NCBI GenBank assembly: GCA_900544405.1
Contig: UQVA01000001.1
Location: forward strand, 124,001-188,000
Direction: 5' to 3'
Length of the DNA stretch: 64,000 bases
Origin: an uncultured Eubacteriales bacterium
Lineage (GTDB): Bacteria; Bacillota; Clostridia; Oscillospirales; Oscillospiraceae
Below the pieces are notes generated by a model, which ran no database searches, had not been told where the DNA came from, and saw only the letters and a list, made by a program, of their open reading frames with translations. Made by a program: the position numbers and the translations under genes. Below, piece by piece: positions 24,564 to 33,205 of this stretch. Each line of letters opens with the position of its first letter. The stretch's first letter is position 1.

Positions 24564-25988
24564 TTATTTAGAACGCTTGGAGAGTTTTACTTCAAAGCGG
24601 TCCTTTTCAATGTGTTCGGGAATGGCGGTGGGATAGCGCCCGTCGAAGCAGGCGCTGCAAAGCTCGCTGCTTCCGGCCAACTCCGGCAGGGCTTCCAGAG
24701 GCAGATACCCCAGGGAATCCACGCCGATGATCTTGGCGATTTCTTCAATCGAATGCTGGCAGGCGATGAGATGGTCCCGGGAATCGATGTCCGTGCCGTA
24801 ATAGCAGGGATTCAGGAAGGGAGGAGCGGAAATCCGCATGTGGATTTCCGTGGCCCCGGCTTCCCGCAGCAGCTTCACGATCTGGCCGGAGGTGGTACCC
24901 CGGACGATGGAATCATCGATGAGGATGACCCGCTTGCCTTCGACCGTCTCCCGGATGGGGTTCAGCTTGATGCGGACCTGGTCCAGACGGTTGGACTGTC
25001 CCGGAGAAATAAAGGTCCGGCCAATGTACTTGTTTTTCATAAAGCCGATGCCGTAGGGGATGCCCGTGGCACGGGAGTAGCCCAAGGCCGCATCCAGACC
25101 GGAATCCGGCACGCCCACGACCACATCCGCATCCACTCCGTGATACTTGGCCAGCAGCGCTCCGGCCCGGAGACGGGCGGAGTGGACGCTGACCCCGTCA
25201 ATGACGGAATCGGGCCGGGCAAAGTAGATGTATTCAAAGACGCACAGGTGCTTTTGGGCGGTATTGCAATGGTCCCGGATGGAGCGGACCCCGCTCTTAT
25301 CGAACACGAGGATTTCCCCCGGCAGCAGGTCCCGCTCAAAGTGTGCGCCCACGGCGCTGAGGGCGCAGCTTTCCGAGGCCACCACATAGGTCCCGTCGTC
25401 CCGGCGACCGTAGCACAGGGGCCGGAAGCCCTGGGGGTCCCGGGCGGCCAGCAGCTTGGTGGCGGACATGAGCACCAGCGAATAAGCACCCTCCAGCCGG
25501 TACATGGCCCGGCTCAGGGCTTCCTCAATGGAGGGAGCAGTGAGCCGCTGCTGGGTGGTGATATAGGCGATGATCTCCGTATCGCTGGTGGTGTGGAAGA
25601 TGGCGCCGTTCAGTTCCAGTTCACTGCGAAGCTGGAAGGCGTTGCTCAGGTTGCCGTTGTGGGCCAGTGCCATTTTGCCCTTCTGGTGGTTCACTTCGAT
25701 GGGCTGGCAGTTGGCCCGGTTGGTGCCGCCGGTGGTGCCGTAGCGCACATGGCCCACGGCCATGGTCCCCAGAGGGAATTGCTGCAAGTCCTCTCTGGAA
25801 AAGACCTCGTTCACCAGTCCCAAATCCTTATGAGAGGTGAAAAGGCCGTCGTCACAGACCACGATGCCGCAGCTTTCCTGGCCCCGGTGCTGCAGGGCGT
25901 ACAGGCCATAGTAGGCCAGGTCCGCCGCAGGCAGGGGTTCCGGGGCATAAACGCCGAAAACGCCGCATTCTTCCCGTAATTGACTCAT
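24564..25988 (-). CDS. purF: Amidophosphoribosyltransferase
   Basis: 474 residues, the first committed step of purine synthesis (PRPP plus glutamine to phosphoribosylamine). A short propeptide precedes the N-terminal nucleophile cysteine in REECGVFGVYA. ALQHRGQESCGI marks the Ntn amidotransferase domain. The PRPP-binding motif is VILIDDSIVRGTTSGQIV. Cysteines in HLCVFEYIYF, NPCYYGTD and ELCSACFDG fit the 4Fe-4S cluster of the B. subtilis type. Its ATG overlaps the pyrG stop (ATGA), indicating coupling to CTP synthase. Confidence 0.96.
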   Translation of the reverse strand: MSQLREECGVFGVYAPEPLPAADLAYYGLYALQHRGQESCGIVVCDDGLFTSHKDLGLVNEVFSREDLQQFPLGTMAVGHVRYGTTGGTNRANCQPIEVNHQKGKMALAHNGNLSNAFQLRSELELNGAIFHTTSDTEIIAYITTQQRLTAPSIEEALSRAMYRLEGAYSLVLMSATKLLAARDPQGFRPLCYGRRDDGTYVVASESCALSAVGAHFERDLLPGEILVFDKSGVRSIRDHCNTAQKHLCVFEYIYFARPDSVIDGVSVHSARLRAGALLAKYHGVDADVVVGVPDSGLDAALGYSRATGIPYGIGFMKNKYIGRTFISPGQSNRLDQVRIKLNPIRETVEGKRVILIDDSIVRGTTSGQIVKLLREAGATEIHMRISAPPFLNPCYYGTDIDSRDHLIACQHSIEEIAKIIGVDSLGYLPLEALPELAGSSELCSACFDGRYPTAIPEHIEKDRFEVKLSKRSK

Positions 25989-27598
25989 GCTTCTTGCTCC
26001 TTATGATGGTTTAATGCCGCACCGATGAAGCCCAGGAACAGGGGATGGGGCTTGTTGGGGCGGGATTTGAATTCCGGGTGGAACTGCACGCCCACATAGA
26101 AGGGCCGCTTGCTCAGCTCCACGGTCTCCACCAGATGGCCGTCCGGGGACAGACCGGAGAGGGTCAGGCCGCAGTTGGTAAGCACATCCCGATAGTCGTT
26201 GTTGAACTCATAGCGGTGGCGGTGGCGCTCGTGGATGAGATTGCTGCCGTAGCAGCGCTCCATGGTGGTGCCTGCCGTAATGACGCAGGGATAGCTGCCC
26301 AGTCGCAGGGTGCCGCCCTTGTTGATGTCCTCGCTCTGGCCGGGCATGAAGTCAATGACCTTGTGGGCGCACTGCTCGTTGAACTCGCCGGAGTTGGCGT
26401 CGGGCATCCCGGCCACATTCCGGGCGTATTCAATGACGGCAATCTGCATTCCCAGGCAAATGCCGAAGAAGGGCAGATTGTGAGTCCGGGCGTAGTTGGT
26501 GGCGGTGATCATGCCTGCAATGCCCCGGTCGCCGAAGCCGCCGGGAACGATGATGCCGTCCAGGCCGGAAAGCTGCATGGCCACATTTTCCGGAGTGATG
26601 CACTCGGAGTCGATCCAGTGGATGTCAATGTGGGTGTTCAGGGCGTAGCCCGCATGGCGCATGGCCTCGGCCACGGACAGATAAGCGTCGTGGAGTTTGA
26701 CATATTTGCCCACCAGACCGATCTTCACATGATCGCTGCGGTTTTTGATGCGCTCCACCATCTGGGACCATTCGGTCAGATCCGGCTTGGGGGCGTCGAT
26801 GTTCAGCTCCCGGCAGACCACGCTGGAGAAATTGGCCTTTTCCAACATCAGCGGGGCCTCATACAGATAGGGCAGGGTGATGTTCTCAATGACACAGTCG
26901 GGCTTCACGTTGCAGAACATGGAGATTTTCTTGAAAATGGACTCCTCCAGCGGCTCGTCGCAGCGCAGGACGATGATGTCCGGCCGGATGCCCATGCCCT
27001 GCAATTCTTTAACGGAGTGCTGGGTGGGCTTGGACTTATGCTCATCGGAGCCGCGCAGGAAGGGAACCAGGGTCACATGGATGAACAGGCTGTTCTCCTG
27101 ACCCACCTCCAGGGAAATCTGCCGGACAGCCTCCAGAAAGGGCTGGGATTCAATGTCGCCAATGGTGCCGCCGATCTCCGTGATGACTACGTCCGCATCG
27201 GTCTGCTTGCCTACCCGGTAGACGAAGTTTTTGATCTCGTTGGTCACATGGGGGATGACCTGCACCGTGGAGCCAAGATATTCGCCCCGGCGCTCTTTAT
27301 TCAGCACGTTCCAGTAGACCTTACCGGTGGTCAGGTTGGAGTATTTGTTCAGATCCTCGTCAATGAACCGCTCGTAGTGGCCCAGGTCCAGGTCTGTTTC
27401 CGCACCGTCCTCGGTGACGTAGACCTCGCCGTGCTGGTAGGGACTCATGGTGCCCGGGTCCACGTTGATATAGGGGTCCAGCTTCTGTGCGGCCACTTTC
27501 AGGCCACGGGTCTTCAGCAGACGGCCCAGAGAAGCGGCCGTAATGCCCTTGCCAAGACCGGAGACCACGCCGCCGGTCACAAAAATATACTTCGTCAT
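25985..27598 (-). CDS. pyrG: CTP synthase
   Basis: 537 residues. The synthetase domain begins MTKYIFVTGGVVSGLGKGITAASLGRLL and includes DPYINVDPGTMSPYQHGEV and EIGGTIGDIES. The C-terminal glutamine amidotransferase has GGFGDRG, the nucleophile FFGICLGMQ and the terminal histidine-glutamate in GVQFHPEFKSRP. It makes CTP from UTP using glutamine. It lies 15 nt after the ANTAR gene and overlaps purF, so it is co-transcribed with glutamine-metabolism genes rather than pyrimidine genes. Confidence 0.97.
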   Translation of the reverse strand: MTKYIFVTGGVVSGLGKGITAASLGRLLKTRGLKVAAQKLDPYINVDPGTMSPYQHGEVYVTEDGAETDLDLGHYERFIDEDLNKYSNLTTGKVYWNVLNKERRGEYLGSTVQVIPHVTNEIKNFVYRVGKQTDADVVITEIGGTIGDIESQPFLEAVRQISLEVGQENSLFIHVTLVPFLRGSDEHKSKPTQHSVKELQGMGIRPDIIVLRCDEPLEESIFKKISMFCNVKPDCVIENITLPYLYEAPLMLEKANFSSVVCRELNIDAPKPDLTEWSQMVERIKNRSDHVKIGLVGKYVKLHDAYLSVAEAMRHAGYALNTHIDIHWIDSECITPENVAMQLSGLDGIIVPGGFGDRGIAGMITATNYARTHNLPFFGICLGMQIAVIEYARNVAGMPDANSGEFNEQCAHKVIDFMPGQSEDINKGGTLRLGSYPCVITAGTTMERCYGSNLIHERHRHRYEFNNDYRDVLTNCGLTLSGLSPDGHLVETVELSKRPFYVGVQFHPEFKSRPNKPHPLFLGFIGAALNHHKEQEA

Positions 27599-27613
27599 AT
27601 TTCAAGATCCTCC

Positions 27614-28198
27614 TTATGAATACTGTGCAATAATGTCTCTGGCGACGGTCAGCCGCTTCACGCAGCGGTCCATCGCCGTTTTTTCGATATACCGGTGGGC
27701 ATCCGCCTCGCAGAGACCCCGATGCTCCATCAGCAGCAGCTTTGCCTGGCTCACCAGCTGGATCTCCTGCATTTTGTCCTGGAAAGAGGCGGTTTTCTGC
27801 TCCATGCGGCCCATCCGCTCCCGTGTGGCGCAGGAAAGGTTCATGGCCTGCTGAAAAAGCGCTGCGGAGGTGGGCTTTGCCACGGTCAGGACTCCGTAGG
27901 GGGTCACCTGGGAAAAAATATCCTCGTAGCTTTCCGAGCGGACCAGCAGCAGGACCCCCAGGGCCGTGCGGCTGCACAGGTCCGTAGCCAGTTCCGTGCC
28001 AAATTCATCGGGCAGGGGCGTATTGATGAGCAAAATGTCGAAATCTTCCTGAGAAAGGCTCCGCCGGGCGCTTCCGGCATCGGGAACGATCACCGGAGTA
28101 TCAAACCGGCTTCTGGGCAGAAGGGCTTCGATGGAACGGTTGAACTTTTCTGCCGCAGAGACGACTAACGTGCGGTAAGTCCGCTCTTTCCATTCCAT
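27614..28198 (-). CDS. ANTAR-domain response regulator (RNA-binding antiterminator)
   Basis: 194 residues. The N-terminal receiver-like domain (about 1-120) includes FDILLINTPLPDEFG in place of the phosphorylation loop; the usual aspartate environment is altered, so phosphorylation is doubtful. A coiled-coil segment follows (RMGRMEQKTASFQDKMQEIQ), then a C-terminal ANTAR domain: LVSQAKLLLMEHRGLCEADAHRYIEKTAMDRC. ANTAR proteins bind paired RNA hairpins and block leader terminators. Its place between glutamine synthetase and CTP synthase, with two attenuator-like leaders nearby, suggests control of nitrogen genes. Confidence 0.88.
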   Translation of the reverse strand: MEWKERTYRTLVVSAAEKFNRSIEALLPRSRFDTPVIVPDAGSARRSLSQEDFDILLINTPLPDEFGTELATDLCSRTALGVLLLVRSESYEDIFSQVTPYGVLTVAKPTSAALFQQAMNLSCATRERMGRMEQKTASFQDKMQEIQLVSQAKLLLMEHRGLCEADAHRYIEKTAMDRCVKRLTVARDIIAQYS

Positions 28199-28231
28199 GT
28201 TCCCGGCTCCTTTCTCGTACAGATTTCCGTA

Positions 28232-29431
28232 TCAAATCTCCCGGCAATAGGCTTTCAGAAGTTCCTCCGGCAGGCAGGCTTTCAGGAACGTGCTGCTTTT
28301 CGCCAGCCGTGCGGCCTCCGCCAGTGTTCCCGGCAGCAGAGCATGACTTCCGGGGTCCCGGAACAGATTGCGCCGGGCCGGTTCCGGCAGGGGAAGCTGC
28401 TCCCGGATGCCTGCCAGCCCCGCCCGGATCAGCAGGGCGAAGGCCAGATAGGGGTTGCAGGCCGGATCCGGGGACCGGACCTCCGAACGGACGTACTCGC
28501 CCTTGGCGGCGGGGATACGAATGAGGGCTGTCCGGTTGCACTCGGACCAGCAGATGTGCCGGGGGGCCTTATCGGACCCCAGCCGGTGATAGGAGCTTTC
28601 CGCCGGATTCAGGAACAGGGTCATTTCCGGCACATATTTCAGGATGCCCGCCAGAATTTGCGGCATGGGGTCGCCGGTTTTGGCCTTGGCGGAAAGGCTG
28701 ATGTGCATTCCGTTTCCCGGCGCTCCCGGCAGGGGCTTGGGGGAAAAGTCCGCATACAGGCCGTTCCGGGCGGCAATGGTATTGACCACGGCCCGGAAGG
28801 TCACGGCGTTGTCCGCCGCCGTCAGGGGGTCGGCGTAGTGGAAATCCACTTCGTTCTGCCCCGGTCCCTGCTCGTGGTGGGACCGCTCCGGCTGGATGCC
28901 CATTTGCTCCAATGTCAGGCAGATTTCCCGCCGGATATTCTCCCCCCGGTCCTCCGGGGCAATGTCCATATAGGAGGCGTTGTCCTGGGGTTCTTTTGTG
29001 GGATTGCCCTCCAGGTCCCGCTTGAACAGGTAAAACTCCGTTTCGGACCCGAAGGAAAAAGAAATGCCCTGCTCCGAAGCGTCGGCGACGGCATCACGCA
29101 GCAGTGCGCGGCAGTCCATCCGGAAGGGGGAGCCGTCCGGGCAGCGCAGGGCGCAGAACATCCGGACCACTCGACCGTGTTCCGGCCGCCATGGGAGCAG
29201 GGATATGGTGGCGGGGTCGGGAAACAGGAGGAGATCGGAAAAGACCTCCCCGCCGAACCCGGCTACCGCACTGGAATCGATGGCAATGCCGTCGGCGAAG
29301 GCACGGGGCAGTTCGCCGGGCATGATCGAAATATTTTTCTGTTTTCCGAACACGTCGCAGAAGGCCAGACGGATAAACTTCACATCCTCCTCCTGTACAT
29401 ATTGAAGGACATCATTCGGTGTGTAACCCAT
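28232..29431 (-). CDS. glnA: Glutamine synthetase, short type I form
   Basis: 399 residues, shorter than the roughly 440-470 usual for GlnA. Present: beta-grasp start with FIRLAFCDVFGKQKNI, the metal site GSETEFYLF, RSHHEQGPGQNEVDFHYADPLTAADN, NGMHISLS, and the arginine region EVRSPDPACNPYLAFALLIRAG. The loss is at the C-terminus, where the usual tail is replaced by a short KACLPEELLKAYCREI. The active site appears complete, so it could work, but with GlnN nearby it may have a specialised role. It lies 18 nt after the GXGXG gene. Confidence 0.88.
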   Translation of the reverse strand: MGYTPNDVLQYVQEEDVKFIRLAFCDVFGKQKNISIMPGELPRAFADGIAIDSSAVAGFGGEVFSDLLLFPDPATISLLPWRPEHGRVVRMFCALRCPDGSPFRMDCRALLRDAVADASEQGISFSFGSETEFYLFKRDLEGNPTKEPQDNASYMDIAPEDRGENIRREICLTLEQMGIQPERSHHEQGPGQNEVDFHYADPLTAADNAVTFRAVVNTIAARNGLYADFSPKPLPGAPGNGMHISLSAKAKTGDPMPQILAGILKYVPEMTLFLNPAESSYHRLGSDKAPRHICWSECNRTALIRIPAAKGEYVRSEVRSPDPACNPYLAFALLIRAGLAGIREQLPLPEPARRNLFRDPGSHALLPGTLAEAARLAKSSTFLKACLPEELLKAYCREI

Positions 29432-29449
29432 AAATACCCGCCTTTCCTT

Positions 29450-30172
29450 CTAGTTCGCTACATACATCTGCCGATAAGGGTCGTTGCTGCTGGGCTGGAC
29501 CAGTGTATAGGGGCTGGCAGAGAGCGCTTCATAGTCTGCCCCGAAAAGGTCTGCATAGCGGCGCAGATACCCTTTGATCTCGTCCAGGTCGGCCCCTTCG
29601 GCTCGGGACACCGTCACCTGGGCCGGGAAAAGAATGCCTTCCGCATCGCCCCGGAGGATGAGCTTCCCGCCGTGCATTCCCGTGCAGGGGAAATTGCTGA
29701 CGATGGGCTTGCCGTCCTTGTGAAGGCCCAAAACTAAAATCACGCCGCCGGCCTGATACTCGCCCAGAAAGCTTCCGGCCCGGCCGCCGATGACAAGCAG
29801 GGGAATCTTGCTTCCATACTGCTTCATGTGGATGCCCGCCCGGTATCCGGCGCTGCCCTGAACGTAAATCTCCCCGCCCCGCATGGCATAGCCTGCGGCG
29901 TCTCCCACGCTGCCGTGGATGAGAATGGAGCCATCGTTCATGGTATCGCCTACGGCGTCCTGGGCGTTGCCCCGGACGGTAATGGACCCGCCGTTCAGGT
30001 AGGCCCCCAGGGCGTTGCCGGGGATGCCCTCCAACGTAATGGACCGGTCCGACATTCCGGCGCAAAGGAACCGCTGGCCCAGCAGGCCGGTAATGCGGCA
30101 CACCCCGTCGGAGTTGCGAATGGCTTCGTTCAGCTCCGTGAAGCCCATGCCGTGTCCGTCGATGTTAGTCAT
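29450..30172 (-). CDS. Glutamate synthase GXGXG domain protein
   Basis: 240 residues, equivalent to the C-terminal beta-helix domain of GltB as a separate protein. Repeating turns are visible: GNALGAYLNGGSITVRGNAQDAVGDTMNDGSI, GDAAGYAMRGGEIYVQGSAGYRAG, GRAGSFLGEYQAGG and TGMHGGKLILRGD. This domain has a structural role in holding the ammonia channel and FMN domain together. RBS AGGAGG precedes the ATG at 30172. The 87-nt gap to the preceding gene holds a seven-base hairpin but no clear terminator. Confidence 0.92.
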   Translation of the reverse strand: MTNIDGHGMGFTELNEAIRNSDGVCRITGLLGQRFLCAGMSDRSITLEGIPGNALGAYLNGGSITVRGNAQDAVGDTMNDGSILIHGSVGDAAGYAMRGGEIYVQGSAGYRAGIHMKQYGSKIPLLVIGGRAGSFLGEYQAGGVILVLGLHKDGKPIVSNFPCTGMHGGKLILRGDAEGILFPAQVTVSRAEGADLDEIKGYLRRYADLFGADYEALSASPYTLVQPSSNDPYRQMYVAN

Positions 30173-30259
30173 ATTATATCACACCTCCTATGGAATTGTC
30201 ACGATTTTACTCCTACAAAATGCGCCCCGTGAGAAAAGCCGCATTTGTGAAAAATCCCA

Positions 30260-31762
30260 TTATTGCCCGGCGTGGGCAATGCCGAGAATGGAAAGCTCCG
30301 CACTGGTAAGCCCTACGCCCCGGAGCATCAGCCGGTTGCCCCGGAGGGCTTCGATGGAGTTGATGCCCATGCCGCCCATCATTTCCATGATCTCGTGGCG
30401 CCAGGCGGTCAGCAGATTCACAAGCCTTTGCCGTCCTTCCTCCGGGTCCAGACGGGCCACCAGCTCCGGCCGTTGGGTGGCGATGCCCCAGTTGCATTTG
30501 CCGCTCTGGCAGGTCCGGCACAGGTGACAGCCCAGGGCCAGCAGCGCCGCCGTGGCGATGTAGCAGGCGTCGGCTCCCAGGGCAATGGCCTTTACCACGT
30601 CCGCTGCGGAGCGGATGCTGCCGCCCACGATGAGGGATACCTGATTGCGGATACCCTCGTCCCGGAGCCGCTGGTCTACGCTGGCCAGGGCCAGTTCGAT
30701 CGGAATGCCTACGTTGTCCCGGATGCGGGTGGGGGCCGCCCCGGTGCCGCCCCGGAAGCCGTCGATGGCGATAATGTCCGCACCGCTCCGGGCAATGCCG
30801 CTGGCAATGGCGGCAATGTTGTGGACCGCTGCGACTTTTACGATCACGGGCTTTTTGTAGCAGGTGGCCTCTTTCAGGGAATAGACCAGCTGACGCAGGT
30901 CCTCGATGGAGTAAATGTCATGGTGGGGAGCGGGGGAGATGGCATCGGACCCCTCCGGGATCATCCGGGTCCGGGACACGTCGCCTACGATTTTCGCTCC
31001 CGGCAAATGGCCGCCGATGCCGGGCTTTGCGCCCTGGCCCATTTTGATCTCAATGGCCGCACCGGCGTTGAGATAGCGTTCATGAACGCCGAACCGGCCG
31101 GAGGCTACCTGTACGATGGTGTTTTTACCATAGCAATAAAAATCCTCGTGGAGGCCCCCCTCGCCGGTGTTGTAGCAGATGCCCAGCTCCTTTGCCGCAC
31201 CGGCCAGAGCTGCGTGGGCATTGTAGCTGATGGAACCGTAGCTCATGGCGGAAAACAACACCGGCATGGAAAGCTCCAGTTGAGGCGGCAGGGTGGTATC
31301 CAGGGACCCGTCCGGCATACGGCGGATGTGGTCCGGCCTTTTTCCCAGAAAAACACGGGTCTCCATAGGCTCCCGGAGGGGGTCAATGGGGGGATTTGTC
31401 ACCTGAGAGGCGTTGATCAGTATTTTGTCCCAGTACACGGGAATTTCCTTGGGGGACCCCATGGAGGAGAGCAGCACGCCGCCGCTGTTGGCCTGCTTGT
31501 AGATCTCCAACATGGTGCTTTCCTTCCAGTTGGAGTTTTCCCGGAAGGCGTTTTGACTTTTCCGAATGGCCAGGGCGTGGGTGGGGCAGAAGGAAACGCA
31601 CCGCTGGCAGTCCACGCATTTCCACTCCTCACTGACCATTTTGCCCAACTTTTCGGAGAAAAGATGCACGCCGTTGGCGCATTGCTCCTGACAAAGGCGG
31701 CACTGGATGCACCGGGTCTGGTCCCGGAGAACCTCAAAGTTGGCGGGGATATACAGTTCCAT
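30260..31762 (-). CDS. Glutamate synthase FMN domain with N-terminal ferredoxin motifs
   Basis: 500 residues from the ATG at 31762, sharing one base with the preceding stop; GAGGGG is the RBS. The N-terminus carries two 4Fe-4S motifs (CIQCRLCQEQC and CVDCQRCVSFC). The rest is the FMN-binding glutamate synthase domain: MSYGSISYNAHAALAGAAKELG, NTGEGG, GQGAKPGIGGHLPG, AIDGFRGGTGAAPT and a cysteine cluster CHLCRTCQSGKCNWG for the 3Fe-4S site. It reduces 2-oxoglutarate plus ammonia to glutamate, with ferredoxin or another reductase as likely electron donor, since no GltD is present. Confidence 0.93.
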   Translation of the reverse strand: MELYIPANFEVLRDQTRCIQCRLCQEQCANGVHLFSEKLGKMVSEEWKCVDCQRCVSFCPTHALAIRKSQNAFRENSNWKESTMLEIYKQANSGGVLLSSMGSPKEIPVYWDKILINASQVTNPPIDPLREPMETRVFLGKRPDHIRRMPDGSLDTTLPPQLELSMPVLFSAMSYGSISYNAHAALAGAAKELGICYNTGEGGLHEDFYCYGKNTIVQVASGRFGVHERYLNAGAAIEIKMGQGAKPGIGGHLPGAKIVGDVSRTRMIPEGSDAISPAPHHDIYSIEDLRQLVYSLKEATCYKKPVIVKVAAVHNIAAIASGIARSGADIIAIDGFRGGTGAAPTRIRDNVGIPIELALASVDQRLRDEGIRNQVSLIVGGSIRSAADVVKAIALGADACYIATAALLALGCHLCRTCQSGKCNWGIATQRPELVARLDPEEGRQRLVNLLTAWRHEIMEMMGGMGINSIEALRGNRLMLRGVGLTSAELSILGIAHAGQ

Positions 31763-32853
31763 CAATAGCACCCCTCTTTCACCCGCACAAGAAACGGTTC
31801 GCCCCCGGCGGGGGCATAGACATGCTCCGCATCCGGCTCGATGGCCCGGATGGCGGCTTCCTCGCTGGCGATGTACACCCGGTCGCCCTTCTCGGCGGCT
31901 ACCAGGGACCGGAGCTTCAGCCGGTCGTTCAGGGCCATGATGCCGCCCTCAAAGCCCAGAATAATGGAAAAGGGCCCGGTGATGAGCAGATTGGGGAACA
32001 TGGTCCGAAGATAATTTAGCTGGCTTCTTTCCGGCTCCGGCTTCCGGGCAATGGTGGACCAGAAGGGTGCGGCGATGACGCCGGCCATTTCCCGGAGACT
32101 CAGCCCCTGTCGGCGGAGCAGATAGTCGGCAATGTAGGTGATGACCTCCGTATCCGTTTGCAGGGTACATTCATAGCCGAACATCTCCATATAACGCCGG
32201 TTGGCGTCATAAGAGGAGATTTCCCCGTTGTGGACCACGGAATAGTCCAGCAGGGCAAAGGGATGGGCTCCGCCCCACCATCCGGGGGTGTTGGTGGGAT
32301 AGCGGCCATGGGCGGTCCAGCTGTAACCGCTGTATTCCTCCAGCCGGTAGAACCGGCCCACATCCTCCGGGAAGCCTACGGCCTTGAAAACGCCCATGTT
32401 CTTGCCGCTGGAAAAAACGTAAGCCCCCTGGATTTCCCGGTTGATGCGCATGACCGTCCGTGCAACGTATTCTTTTTCGTCCAGCTGGAGCCGGGACAGC
32501 ACCGATTGCAGGGGCGCAGCGAAATATCGATAGATGAGCGGCACGTCCGTTATTTCCGGTATCTTCCGGATGGGCATAGGCTCGGCCTTGCAAATTTCAA
32601 AGCCCTCTTTCAGGAAAGCCTCGCAGGCCTGCTTGTCCGCCTTGCCCTGAAAGAAAATATGAAACGCATACAGGTCCCTGTATTCCGGGTAAATGCCGTA
32701 TCCGGCAAAGCCGCCGCCCAGACCGTTGGACCGGTCGTGCATTGGGCGCATACTCTCCACGATGGCCGCACCGGTCATTTTCCGGCCTTCTCTGGAAATG
32801 ACGGCGGAGATGGCGCAGCCGGAGGGGATGCGGACCTGACCTTCTTTTTGCAT
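31762..32853 (-). CDS. Glutamate synthase glutamine amidotransferase domain protein
   Basis: 363 residues, a class II (Ntn) amidotransferase as a separate subunit. A 12-residue propeptide precedes the nucleophile in PSGCAISAV. Other markers are RFYRLEEYSGYSWTAHGRYPTNTPGWWGGAHPF, VVHNGEISSYDANRRY and QTDTEVITYIADYLL. It hydrolyses glutamine and feeds ammonia to the FMN subunit, whose gene it overlaps by one base. It is the first gene of the long leftward run and has its own promoter and leader terminator. Confidence 0.92.
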   Translation of the reverse strand: MQKEGQVRIPSGCAISAVISREGRKMTGAAIVESMRPMHDRSNGLGGGFAGYGIYPEYRDLYAFHIFFQGKADKQACEAFLKEGFEICKAEPMPIRKIPEITDVPLIYRYFAAPLQSVLSRLQLDEKEYVARTVMRINREIQGAYVFSSGKNMGVFKAVGFPEDVGRFYRLEEYSGYSWTAHGRYPTNTPGWWGGAHPFALLDYSVVHNGEISSYDANRRYMEMFGYECTLQTDTEVITYIADYLLRRQGLSLREMAGVIAAPFWSTIARKPEPERSQLNYLRTMFPNLLITGPFSIILGFEGGIMALNDRLKLRSLVAAEKGDRVYIASEEAAIRAIEPDAEHVYAPAGGEPFLVRVKEGCY

Positions 32854-32884
32854 GGGATCGCTTCCTTTCCAAAACGTCTAAACG

Positions 32885-32940
32885 AAAAAAGGCGCACGTC
32901 CACCCAAGGGCTTCCAGCCCCACGGGTGAACGAACGCCTT
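32885..32940 (-). terminator. Leader terminator before the glutamate synthase run
   Basis: On the minus strand AAGGCG...TCACCC...GGGCT-GGA-AGCCC...GGGTGGA...CGCC forms a long interrupted hairpin ending in six T. It lies between the promoter (32957-32985) and the first start codon at 32853, so it acts as a transcription attenuator. The decamer CGTGGGGCTG inside it also occurs in the glnN leader. Confidence 0.82.
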
Positions 32941-32956
32941 TGCTCATTCGCACTGG

Positions 32957-32985
32957 ATTCTATCATTGAATGCAGGAATTGTCAA
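32957..32985 (-). promoter_or_regulatory. Promoter of the leftward glutamate synthase/glutamine run
   Basis: TTGACA (32985-32980), 17 bases, TAGAAT (32962-32957) on the minus strand. The transcript would begin near 32950 and meet the leader terminator at once. Confidence 0.78.
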
Positions 32986-33017
32986 GGCGGCTTTCAGAAA
33001 AAGTCGAAAATTGGTAC

Positions 33018-33045
33018 TTGACAATCGGAAAATGCGTGGTATAAT
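33018..33045 (+). promoter_or_regulatory. Promoter of glnN
   Basis: TTGACA (33018-33023), 16 bases, TATAAT (33040-33045), facing right. It is followed by a leader of about 150 nt. The two divergent promoters are only about 33 nt apart. Confidence 0.82.
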
Positions 33046-33061
33046 GACGCCCATAAAGGCG

Positions 33062-33168
33062 AGGACGTCTTGAAGATTCCCTTCTGACGACGTTCTCCAT
33101 AAGAAGAAAACGAGGCAATGGCGTCTCGGACGAGAGTTTTTCGTTCGTGGGGCTGTTGTCTCGTTTTT
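33062..33168 (+). promoter_or_regulatory. glnN leader: hairpin, ANTAR-like hexaloop and terminator
   Basis: Three elements are seen. GGACGTC/GACGTTC (about 33063-33093) makes a first stem. GAGGC-AATGGC-GTCTC (33112-33127) is a five-pair hairpin with a six-base loop having A at position 1 and G at 4, the ANTAR target pattern. AACGAG-G-CAA...TTG-T-CTCGTT (33109-33165) followed by TTT makes a terminator. The hexaloop hairpin and terminator share bases and exclude each other. I did not find an ANTAR-type loop in the first hairpin, so the classical two-hairpin target is not complete. Confidence 0.6.
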
Positions 33169-33205
33169 GGTATTCTGCCGGAAATAATTAAAGGAGTGTT
33201 TTTCT

